A DNA stretch of 20,524 nt from Nemertoderma westbladi (Eukaryota; Xenacoelomorpha; Nemertodermatida; Nemertodermatidae), in contig JAUCBJ010002285.1 of the NCBI GenBank assembly GCA_032718475.1, positions 1 through 20,524 on the forward strand, given 5' to 3'. The notes below the pieces were generated by a model. That model was not told where the DNA came from and did no database searches. It was given only the letters and a program-made list of their open reading frames with translations. Every line of letters begins with the position of its first letter. Position 1 is the first letter of the stretch. This document shows positions 1 to 6,788 of the stretch, piece by piece. The translations under genes and the position numbers were made by a program.

Positions 1-428
1 CCGACCAGGGCGTTCCTACGGGGCGAGCATCTGACCTGGGCATTGCAACGGGGAGCGCAGCTGGACTGGGCATTTCTACATGGGGCGCAACTGGACTGGG
101 CGTTCCTACGTGGGGCTCTTCTGAACTGGGCGTTCCTATTGGGGGACCATCCGACCTGGGCATTCCTACGGGAGAAGCATCGGATCTGGGCATTCCTATG
201 GGGGGCGCAACCGACCTGGGCGTTCCTACGGGGGGTGTTACTGGACTGGGCACTCCTATGGGGGGGGGCTACTGAACTGGGCGTTAAAACGGGGGGGGCT
301 ACGGAACTGGGCGTTCCTACGGGGTGCGCAACTAACCTGGGCGTTCCTACGGGGTGCTCAACTAACCTGGGCGTTCCTACGGGGGGCGCTACGGGACTGG
401 GCGTTCCTACGGGTACGGGGGTGCAACC
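1..428. repeat. 30-bp minisatellite, about 14 copies, cut by the window edge
   Basis: Successive 30-base units share the core CTGGGCGTTCCTACGGGG, preceded by a variable stretch such as GCGCAAC or GCATCCG. Because 30 is divisible by three, the plus strand reads open as ten-residue repeats of the WAFLRGAQLD type. One unit near 241-271 is 31 bases, which moves the frame to an ELGVPTGGAT-type repeat. The array starts before the window and ends where LINE-derived sequence begins. I see nothing that makes this a gene rather than a satellite; the open frame is what a stop-free 30-base unit gives. Confidence 0.9.
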
Positions 429-455
429 AACGGTAAAGGAAACAATATTCCCAAA

Positions 456-2026
456 TTGGAACACTTTAATGAAAAAACAATGGATGAGGCAGAAAAGCTA
501 ATAAAGAACTCAAAATCTAAATCTAGTACCATGGATCCGATTCCCACGCAATTAGTAAAACTTTCAATGAAATTGTTGCTACCAGTGATTATGTTAATTA
601 TTAATTTATCAATTACAACTGCTACTGTGCCGACTCTATTCAAGGAAGCTGTGTTAACACCAGTCATAAAGAAAGCACGATTAAACCCTGAGATACTTAG
701 GAACTTTAGGACGGTGTCTAATCTGATATATTTAGCGAAGTTAACAGAAAGGGTGATTGCAAACCAGCTGATGACTCATATGAACATAAATAAATTGTAT
801 GAACCTTTACAGAGCGCGTACAGACCCTTTCACGGAACGGAGACCGCGTTGCTTAAGGTAAGTGACGACATATTACGCAAAATCGATTCGGGATCGGGAG
901 TACTTCTCATCTTATTAGACCTTAGTGCTGCCTTCGACACGGTCGACAACGTGAAACTGTTGGACATTCTAGAACGAGAAACCGGTTTTGAGGGAATCGC
1001 CCTGGAATGGTTGAGGTCGTACTTGTCGAATAGGTCACAACAGGTTCGCATTAATGCAAAATATTCGAACCGGTTGGATTTGCTGTACGGGCTGCCACAA
1101 GGATCGGTACTTGGGCCTATATTGTTTTCGATATACACTCGTTCGCTTTCAAATGTTATTCGCAAACATGGCCTCTCGTATCATTTGTACGCGGACAGCT
1201 ATACATTAGTTTTAAACCTATTAATTCGTCCGTCGCTGTTGAGGTGACTGAACGTTGCGTGGTCGACGTAAAGAAGTGGATGGAAGATAATTTATTGAAA
1301 ATGAACTCAGATAAAACGGAGATTATCCTTCTGCAGTCCCGTTTCGGTAAACCACTAACGCCCCCTAACATACAAATAGGGGATGACCTGATCAGCTGCA
1401 GCGACAAGGCACGTAATATAGGTTTCATCGTGGATTCCAATCTGACATACAGCAATCAAATAAGTACGACGGTCCGAGATGCATTTCTTCATCTTCGAAG
1501 TTTGACTAAAATTAAACGGTACCTCAGCAGACATGACCTTGAAATCTTAATTCACGCCTTTGTCACAAACAAATTCGATAGCAACAACTCATTATATTAT
1601 GGATTACCCTCGAAGTCAATCAAAGAATTACAATATGACGTACAGAATTCCGCAGCGCGACTGATACAGGGAGTTAAGAAACGAGAGCACATCACTCCAG
1701 TCCTTAAACGTTTGCATTGGCTACCAGTAAATTTACGGATCAAATTTAAAATAGCTTTGTTGACATTCAAGTGTTTACATGGTGCTGCTCCTGACTACTT
1801 GACCCATTTAATAACTCCCTATGTACCTCCACAACAATTACGGTCTGCTGATAAGGGACTTCTATTTGTACCACAGTTTCACTTGGATAATTACGGGAGA
1901 CGGGCGTTCTCAATTGCGGCACCAACGATCTGGAACTCCCTCCCGCAAGAAGTTAGAGATGCCACGACGTTGACTCTGTTTAAATCGCGACTCAAAACTC
2001 ACCTGTACAAAAAGGAATATTGCTGA
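456..2026 (+). pseudogene. LINE reverse transcriptase, frameshifted at the YADD motif
   Basis: Two overlapping frames make one RT domain. Frame one (456-1247) has a fingers motif (FRTVSNLIYLAKLTERV), box A (LLDLSAAFDTVD, with the first catalytic Asp) and box B (GLPQGSVLGPILFS). Box C should read Y-A-D-D-T-Q-L-Y but reads YADS and then leaves frame. Frame two (about 1205-2026) picks up at the Tyr-Ile after that motif and runs through VDVKKWMEDNLLKMNSDKTE and the conserved end (RLHWLPVNLRIKFKI, WNSLPQEVR). The break fits loss of about seven bases, which removes the second catalytic Asp and shifts frame, so this copy cannot make a working RT. No genuine initiation codon is expected because the 5' end is missing. 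Confidence 0.9.
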
Positions 2027-2158
2027 TTTTTATTTAAAATTGTTCAAACTTTTTTACTTAGTAATTAATTCACTGTACGTAGCCTGGTGTTTTTTTAGAT
2101 CGCAGTTTTTTAGAACGCAGTTTTTAAAGTTTTTTAGTTGGTTTCAATTAGTTTTTTA

Positions 2159-2188
2159 AGCGCCTTGAAATATGTTCAGAACGGCGCT
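2159..2188 (+). other. LINE 3'-end hairpin
   Basis: AGCGCC (2159-2164) pairs with GGCGCT (2183-2188) around an 18-base loop, just before TATATAAATATAT and the (ATT)n tail. In CR1/L2-like LINEs such a 3' stem is thought to be recognised by the element's own RT. That role is inferred here; the stem itself is seen. Confidence 0.6.
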
Positions 2189-2200
2189 ATATAAATATAT

Positions 2201-2223
2201 ATTATTATTATTATTATTATTAA
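2201..2223. repeat. (ATT)n tail of the LINE
   Basis: Seven or so ATT/TTA triplets at the 3' end of the plus-strand LINE, joined directly to AACAAAGCACTCGG of the neighbouring 123-bp repeat family. Confidence 0.8.
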
Positions 2224-2275
2224 CAAAGCACTCGGATCATCACAACTGTAAAGTGCTACTTTACACACAATAGTT
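2224..2275. repeat. Detached partial copy of the 123-bp repeat
   Basis: AACAAAGCACTCGGATCATC through ACTTTACACACAA matches the second half of the units at 3141-3381. It includes the small hairpin GTAAAGT-GCT-ACTTTAC (2248-2264). The first half of the unit is missing and is replaced by the LINE tail. Confidence 0.75.
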
Positions 2276-2392
2276 ATTATTCCAAAATTGTAACATTACT
2301 CAACGCCGTTAGTATTAACAGCGAGTTGTTATTTTAGTTAGTTGTTATTTATTGTATTGGCCTGTACATTTAGTATTGTATTTGGTGTTATC

Positions 2393-2429
2393 CGTTAAGT
2401 AATGTCCGCTTAGTGGACATTACTTAACG
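2393..2429. repeat. Perfect 15-bp inverted repeat with a 7-base loop
   Basis: CGTTAAGTAATGTCC (2393-2407) and GGACATTACTTAACG (2415-2429) are exact reverse complements around GCTTAGT. It could be the tip of a MITE or a tail-to-tail junction. No target duplication was recognised around it. Confidence 0.85.
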
Positions 2430-3140
2430 CCGTCATTAGTTACCACGTAAACAATTGGAATTGGTGGAAATTTGCCTGACAGCCAGATAGGCCTACTGCA
2501 TTACCTACCGGTAGGCGGGGTATAGCTATTAATAATCAGTAGGGTGAGTGAGGGAGACTTGAAACCCAAAAGTTATAATCGCTTTAAAGAACAGATAAAT
2601 GAATTTTTCAATGCCGTTTTTACTTTTTCACATTACATTTATGATTGCTATCCTTATGTGAGAGTTTGAGAATTTCATCTCTTAAACTTTTTTAATTAAA
2701 CCAATTATTCGTATTTTCGAAAAAGCGTCAAGTCTCCCTCAATGGAGGGAGACTTGACACCTAGGGTAGGAGACTTGAACCCCACCTCACATTCTTGTAA
2801 ATTCGTTCAAAAATACATAAGAAGTGTAATAATTACATGTTCAACATGTCTATTTTCTAGTAGAGCAGAAAAATTTCAAAAAATGCGATTGTTAAATTGT
2901 TAAATTATTATCCAAAATTTTATACAAATTTAGGTGGTCGTTCACAGGGTTCTCCCAACAAGAACTGAATAAATATTAGTTCAATCAAAACCGCATTAAC
3001 ATTTAACGCGGGAAGGGGTACTTTTTATTAATGAATATCTTGTATAATTTGCAGTTTCTATCACTTATACAATCATTTCGTAATGTTAAAATTTTGGAAT
3101 AAAACTACATACATACTTGTTGCAAAGTATTTTACAGTGT
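2430..3140. other. Non-coding, AT-rich, with short palindromes and a repeated GGAGACTTGA motif
   Basis: No coding sequence seen. It holds a 12-base palindrome CCTACCGGTAGG (2504-2515) and four copies of GGAGACTTGA: 2551-2566, 2727-2740 (reverse), 2745-2758 and 2766-2783. The outer two are followed by AAACCC or ACCCC. The rest is AT-rich and unremarkable. Confidence 0.6.
2727..2758. repeat. Perfect 14-bp inverted repeat with a 4-base loop
   Basis: GTCAAGTCTCCCTC (2727-2740) and GAGGGAGACTTGAC (2745-2758) are exact reverse complements around AATG. Direct copies of the same arm lie about 180 bases upstream and 10 bases downstream. Confidence 0.85.
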
Positions 3141-3381
3141 TCTGATCCTCGGGGCTTTATTTTCACTCACTCACTAACGTTCGTTCGTGTAACAAAGCCA
3201 CTCGGGTTATCACACAGTAAAGTGCGACTTTACACACAAGTACGTAAATAGTTATTACAGTTTTCTGATCCTCGTGGCTTTATTTTCACTCACTCACTAA
3301 CGTTCGTTCGTGTAACAAAGCCACTCGGATCGTCACAATGTAAAGTGCTACTTTACACACAAGTATGTAAGTAAATACTGT
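3141..3381. repeat. Tandem repeat, 123-bp period, two copies
   Basis: TCTGATCCTCGKGGCTTTATTTTCACTCACTCACTAACG recurs at 3141 and 3264 (written with K for G or T), followed in both by AACAAAGCCACTCGG and GTAAAGTGCNACTTTACACACAAGTA. Each unit holds a wide hairpin (GGCTTT ... AAAGCC) and a tight one (GTAAAGT ... ACTTTAC). A third, half copy lies at 2224-2275. The family is not recognised. Confidence 0.85.
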
Positions 3382-4048
3382 AATTAATATTATTATTTTC
3401 ATTGCCATGAGTACAAATTGAAAAGTTATGTCAATGTCCTTCCTTAGAGAAGTTTGCTGTGATTGGTACTATCTTAGTCATTCAGCCTGCCTTTAGCCAA
3501 CCAGCCCAGGCCAGGCTGTGGTTCTTTCTGGCTATGCTAGGCTGAGGGCTAAGGTAAGCTATAGCAAAAACTCAAACAAATACAAATAAAAACACAAATA
3601 AATCATTCTACATAGGACGTGTGTTAAATTCTGCCACAAGCATGTTAAGTAAATCAAAAGCGGTAAAAAAAATCCCTTGGTGGTCTGACATTTAGTGCGA
3701 TGTTATTTTCATAGACTACAGAGTGAATCTGGAATAGTCTTGCCAAAACGGCTAGAGCTTCAAACTTTTCAGATGAATTAAATGTCGAAGTTATTTGGTA
3801 TAAAACCTAGTACACAGACATTTTGGAAAGCTGAGTATGTGGCTAACTCAGTATAGATATATTACAAAATATTAGGAGACGAATATTATTATTCCGGCTG
3901 ATGTAATAAGCAGCCGTTCTACAAATTAATATGTTTGGATGCAGTAAATATAAAATAAAATTCGCCAAATATTATTATCGCAAAATAAATTTCTGATACC
4001 CTGGGAACAGTTAAATTCGCTGCCTCTCAATAATCAAAACATTGCTAG
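3382..4048. other. Non-coding, nothing recognised
   Basis: AT-rich sequence with a moderately GC-rich patch near 3484-3550 made of CCAGG/GGCT-type words. No coding frame, RNA gene or clear repeat was seen. Confidence 0.5.
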
Positions 4049-4064
4049 TCAACTGGGTGTCTCA

Positions 4065-4390
4065 ATGGCACCCCTACGTGAAAATGACAAGAGGAAATTC
4101 ATAACTGTATCTGGACAAAATATAAAAAATGTTGTTCGAATTGTTTGTACTGCCACATTACATTCAAAATCTGTCAACGTAGATGCCACAGTCTGTGAGG
4201 GAGTTAAAGGTCTGTTCTTGGATTGTGAAAGCTGCAGAGCTCTCAATATAATTAATACATGAGCATTTTCCTGAACCAATTTCATTTGATTCCATCAACA
4301 CCATTAATACTGCTGAAGGCCAATCCTATCCTAATGATACTCTTCCTACCAGGATGCCAGAAAAACAAACAAACCCGATTATTAATTGAA
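4065..4390 (+). pseudogene. Retropepsin-like (gypsy protease) remnant
   Basis: Residues 1-65 from 4065 read as a beta-rich stretch with VDATVCEGVKGLFLDCESC. In gypsy proteases this place holds D-[ST]-G, and here the Asp position is not recognisable (CEG). After the stop at 4260-4262 the reading continues in another frame from 4258 with HEHFPEPISF and NDTLPTRMPEK, the kind of linker found between protease and RT in these elements, up to a stop at 4387. The frameshift and the altered catalytic triplet make it inactive. The protease call rests on pattern and position, and is weaker than the integrase call next to it. Confidence 0.5.
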
Positions 4391-4399
4391 TCATTACCA

Positions 4400-4827
4400 A
4401 AAAACCCTGGGCATGCGGAATCATCCGTAAAACTAGTTAATACCCTTCTTCGTAAAACCGGAATTAAACCCATCAATACAGACACCATATTGGAAGCAGA
4501 CCGAATCCAAAAGGACAACTTAACCAAGCGAGACACTTCAACCTTACAACTACAACATTAAAACCTCTTGAACAAGGAGATTTAGTTGATGTTCAGAATA
4601 AAACAACCCATAGATGGGATCGACAAGGGATTGTTCATGAAACGAATGTTCCTCATTTCCATAAGAATGTTCCATACAGTTGCTTTCAACAATGGGGCAC
4701 ATCTCATACGGAACAGACGATTTCTTTGCCCTTTGTTCAACTTTCAACCACCTCCGGGAACTCACCCAAGCACGCTACCAAATCCACCACTATGACGAAG
4801 CACACGACTAAGATCCAATCAATATAA
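4400..4827 (+). pseudogene. Ty3/gypsy integrase C-terminal remnant
   Basis: PGHAESSVKLVNTLLRK fits the end of the integrase catalytic core, where the Glu of the D-D-E triad sits in an N-G-x-A-E context; the first two Asp residues are missing. It continues with INTDTILEA, loses the usual Y-R-N-T-P segment, and changes frame near 4545-4561. KPLEQGDLVDVQNKTTHRWD then matches the small beta-barrel domain (GDxVxVQN ... RWD) that follows the core in gypsy integrases. A Thr/Ser/Lys-rich tail ends at a TAA at 4825-4827. The protein is broken, and no active product is expected. Confidence 0.7.
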
Positions 4828-4844
4828 AGGTGAAGGGAACCTTT

Positions 4845-4858
4845 TAGGGTAGGGGGCG
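4845..4858 (+). other. Possible polypurine tract and 3' LTR start
   Basis: AGGGTAGGGGGCG lies 18 bases after the integrase stop and just before TGATGTAATA at 4861. A purine run followed by TG is what is expected at the 5' edge of a 3' LTR. The matching 5' LTR is not in the window, so this stays an inference. Confidence 0.4.
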
Positions 4859-4860
4859 TA

Positions 4861-4968
4861 TGATGTAATACCAGTCGAGGTTAATGAACTCATAACCTGA
4901 CATGGTTGCCAGAATATCATTATTACAATATTAACTGTAATTCTCAAGAATGATTATTTACACTCAGA
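4861..4968. other. Non-coding, possible LTR-derived sequence
   Basis: AT-rich sequence between the putative gypsy 3' tract and the start of the split tandem sequence. It may be the remains of a 3' LTR; no end with CA could be fixed. Confidence 0.3.
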
Positions 4969-5005
4969 TTATTGACCTTAGGTTAATGTATTATAAACAT
5001 TAGGT
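4969..5005. repeat. Left half of a split tandem unit (copy A), with target-site duplication
   Basis: TTATTGACCTTAGGTTAATG through ATAAACATTAGGT resembles TTATTGACCTTTGGTTGATG through AACATCTGGTGAATGG at 8480-8525. The last 13 bases, ATAAACATTAGGT (4993-5005), occur again exactly at 8410-8422. They are read as the target-site duplication left by the LINE at 5006-8409. Confidence 0.75.
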
Positions 5006-5191
5006 ATGCCATTTTGTGGCACCGGGCCTCTCGGTTCTTGTACAACACCTATAATGGGCACGCTGCCCTCTTCATACACGGCAGTAAAGATCCGCTGTGG
5101 AGTAGAGAGGGTTGGACTCAAGGAGATCCTGTCGCCATGTTCGGATATGCCTGTGCAACCCCACCACTGGTCCGGAAGCTACGCGAACTCA

Positions 5192-5199
5192 GTTACCAG
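5192..5199. other. hAT target-site duplication, left
   Basis: GTTACCAG immediately before the left terminus. The identical right copy is at 6565-6572, just after CCCTA. Confidence 0.88.
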
Positions 5200-5267
5200 T
5201 AGGGCTCAACAGAAGCTTCGGCTTCGGTTTGGTTCGGGCAGAAGTTTGGCAATTTCGGTTCGGTTCG

Positions 5268-5293
5268 GCTTCTGCAATTGATACTGCAGAAGC
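5268..5293. repeat. 9-bp inverted repeat in the hAT-like left end
   Basis: GCTTCTGCA (5268-5276) and TGCAGAAGC (5285-5293) are exact reverse complements around eight bases. They reuse the AGAAG word of the terminal repeat. Confidence 0.7.
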
Positions 5294-5401
5294 CCGGAGC
5301 AAACTTTGCTAAATATTCCAAGTATTACATTGACTGATTGAGCTAAGACCAGAAGACAGTAAGACTAATCAATCTGTCCATCGTTGTACTAATTAATTTT
5401 G

Positions 5402-5940
5402 GGGTGTGTAAACGTTAAGCAGACACTGGTGCAGAGCAGACAGTGGTGCAGACAGTGGTGCAGACAGTGGTGCAGACACCTGGTGCAGACACTGGTGCAG
5501 ACAGTGGTGCAGACATTGGTGCAGACACCTGGCAGCCTGGTGCAGACAGTGGTGCAGACACCTGGGGCGAACAGTTGTGCAGACAGTGGTGCAGACAGTG
5601 GTGCAGACAGTGGTGCAGACAGTGGTGCAGGCAGTGGTGCAGACAGCTGGTGCAGACAGCTGGTGCAGACAGTGGTGCAGACAGTGGTGCAGACACCTGG
5701 TGCAGACAGTGGTGCAGACACTGGTGCAGACAGTGGTGCAGACACTGGTGCAGACAGTGGTGCAGCGTGCAGACACCTGGTGCAGACAGTGGTGCAGACA
5801 CTGGTGCAGACACCTGGTGCAGACAGTGGTGTAGACATTGTCTGCACCACTGTCTGCACGCTGCACCACTGTCTGCACCAGTGTCTGCACCACTGTCCGC
5901 ACCAGGTGTCTGCACCACTGTCTGCTTAACGTTTACACCC
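5402..5940. mobile_element. Foldback (MULE-like) element filled with 12-bp repeats
   Basis: The left end GGGTGTGTAAACGTTAAGC and the right end GCTTAACGTTTACACCC are inverted copies differing by a 2-base indel. They are flanked by TTAATTTTG (5393-5401 and 5941-5949), or 10 bases if the next G is counted. A 9-10-bp duplication with long inverted ends fits Mutator-like elements; with no transposase this is only an inference. The interior is about 35 plus-oriented copies of TGGTGCAGACAG/TGGTGCAGACAC, then about seven copies in reverse, turning at 5838 where two 19-base arms meet with a single-base gap. Confidence 0.75.
5425..5838. repeat. 12-bp minisatellite TGGTGCAGACA[GC]
   Basis: The main units are 12 bases, with some 13-base ACACC variants and an irregular GCAGCGTGCAG unit at about 5762-5773. 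Being stop-poor and divisible by three, it opens several frames on both strands. I do not regard any of them as genes. Confidence 0.9.
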
Positions 5941-6029
5941 TTAATTTTGGACTGAACTTCCATTTAAATGGCATTATTGTTTTAATTGTTTCCAGTTTAC
6001 TTGGGTAGTTTCAAAATTAGCTTAATTAA

Positions 6030-6363
6030 ACAGTAGTTTAGGTTAGGCTAAATATTGCCATTTTACTTTGTACAGTAGTACCTATTTTTTAATTAATCAT
6101 AACTTTGATACATAATACCAAATATACCTACTACCTCATATAAATTGTATTACAAAGACTACCTGTACTTTTAGTGAGGTTTTCTAAATTTGATGTCACT
6201 AATACTGTACGGCTGGCTTACTACGGGTGAAAATGTGGTGCATACATTAATTAAGTGCATGCATACAGTAAGTATACAGTAGTTTAGGTTAGTAATGTAC
6301 AGTAATGTAAATATTGCCATTTTATTTTGTAGTACCGGTACTTATTTTTTTAATTAATCATAG
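6030..6363. repeat. Internal direct repeat of the hAT-like element, about 80 bp twice
   Basis: ACAGTAGTTTAGGTTAG, then AATATTGCCATTTTA and TTTTTAATTAATCATA, occurs at 6030-6105 and again at 6276-6363, about 246 bases apart. The second copy has an extra TACAGTAATGTA-type stretch. This suggests duplication inside the element. Confidence 0.8.
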
Positions 6364-6572
6364 CTCTCTCGCTAAGTCCGCAGACCAAATAGGTACCAGT
6401 CTGCCACTGCCAGTCAGACAGTATAGTGACGTAAATACGAATTTATGACCATAACTTGCTAACTTCCTGAACTTCGGTTCGGATTCGGTTCGGTTTGGCC
6501 CGAAGTTGGCCCTGCTTCTGTTCGGTTCGGTTCGGCCCCATAAAGTGCCTTCTGTTGAACCCTAGTTACCAG

Positions 6573-6788
6573 TCATCACAGAGCATTGAAGTCAACCCAC
6601 TGAACTCGGAAATAATCCCACCAACACCTTTACCCCCAAAGCTCACTTACTTGAGTATGGCTGGCAGTCTTCGTTCCTGGATTCCACAGACTGCATCCCA
6701 CCAACACCACAACCCTCTGGGCTCTATATTGTAATAAGATCCTATATCGGTCAGTGTGACCAATCAACTACCTGCTAGGAAGACCAGG
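6573..6788. other. Extra sequence between RT boxes B and C
   Basis: About 216 bases follow the hAT target and precede WCADD. RTs of this type usually have a short spacer here. One frame is open to 6734 (SQSIEVNPLNSEI) but I do not recognise it. ATCCCACCAACACC occurs twice, at about 6616 and 6696. It may be a further small insertion or a lineage-specific loop. Confidence 0.35.

Larger units (their letters stand above)
430..2223 (+). mobile_element. 5'-truncated CR1/L2-like non-LTR retrotransposon
   Basis: The element begins abruptly after the minisatellite, inside the region just before the reverse transcriptase. It runs through RT and C-terminal sequence and ends in a 3' UTR with a short hairpin (2159-2188) and an (ATT)n tail (2201-2223). 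The hairpin followed by TATATAAATA and a trinucleotide tail is typical of CR1/L2/Rex-type LINE ends in invertebrates and fish. The apurinic-type endonuclease and ORF1 are absent. No convincing target-site duplication was found; the left flank is minisatellite and the right flank is part of a 123-bp repeat unit. Confidence 0.85.
4049..4860 (+). mobile_element. Decayed Ty3/gypsy LTR retrotransposon with a large internal deletion
   Basis: Protease-like sequence (4065-4390) is followed after a few codons by the C-terminal part of an integrase (about 4400-4827), then a purine-rich tract and a possible LTR start. RT, RNase H and most of the integrase core, normally about 2.5-3 kb, are missing. At least three frames are needed to read what remains. 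The element order (protease, then integrase, then 3' tract) fits Ty3/gypsy on the plus strand. Confidence 0.7.
5200..6564. mobile_element. Non-autonomous hAT-like DNA transposon, 1365 bp
   Basis: The ends are TAGGGCTCAACAGAAG (5200-5215) and CTTCTGTTGAACCCTA (6549-6564), inverted repeats matching at 15 of 16 bases. Exact 8-base target duplications GTTACCAG flank them (5192-5199 and 6565-6572). An 8-bp duplication with a TAGGG terminus is characteristic of hAT. Both subterminal zones carry clustered TTCGGTT/GGTTCGG words (5217-5270 and 6473-6535), as expected for transposase-binding repeats. No transposase is present. It sits between RT boxes B and C of the LINE, and a second element (5402-5940) sits inside it. 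Confidence 0.88.

Noticed and set aside
1-428. CRISPR array
   Set aside because: There are no unique spacers between constant repeats; the units are contiguous and diverge gradually as in a minisatellite, and the setting is eukaryotic.
43-501. A 152-residue WAFL-repeat protein
   Set aside because: The frame is made by the 30-base minisatellite, starts at TTG, changes repeat type at an indel and ends in LINE sequence.
5393-5950. TTAA-type (piggyBac or Kolobok) insertion for the foldback element
   Set aside because: TTAA is on both sides, but the bases just inside do not form inverted ends if only TTAA is the duplication; a 9-10-bp duplication gives matching ends.
5389-5963. Several overlapping open frames of 150-180 residues on both strands, Cys/His/Val- or Gly/Ala/Asp-rich
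   Set aside because: They are all translations of the 12-base repeat, which is stop-free in most frames; no domain or credible start.
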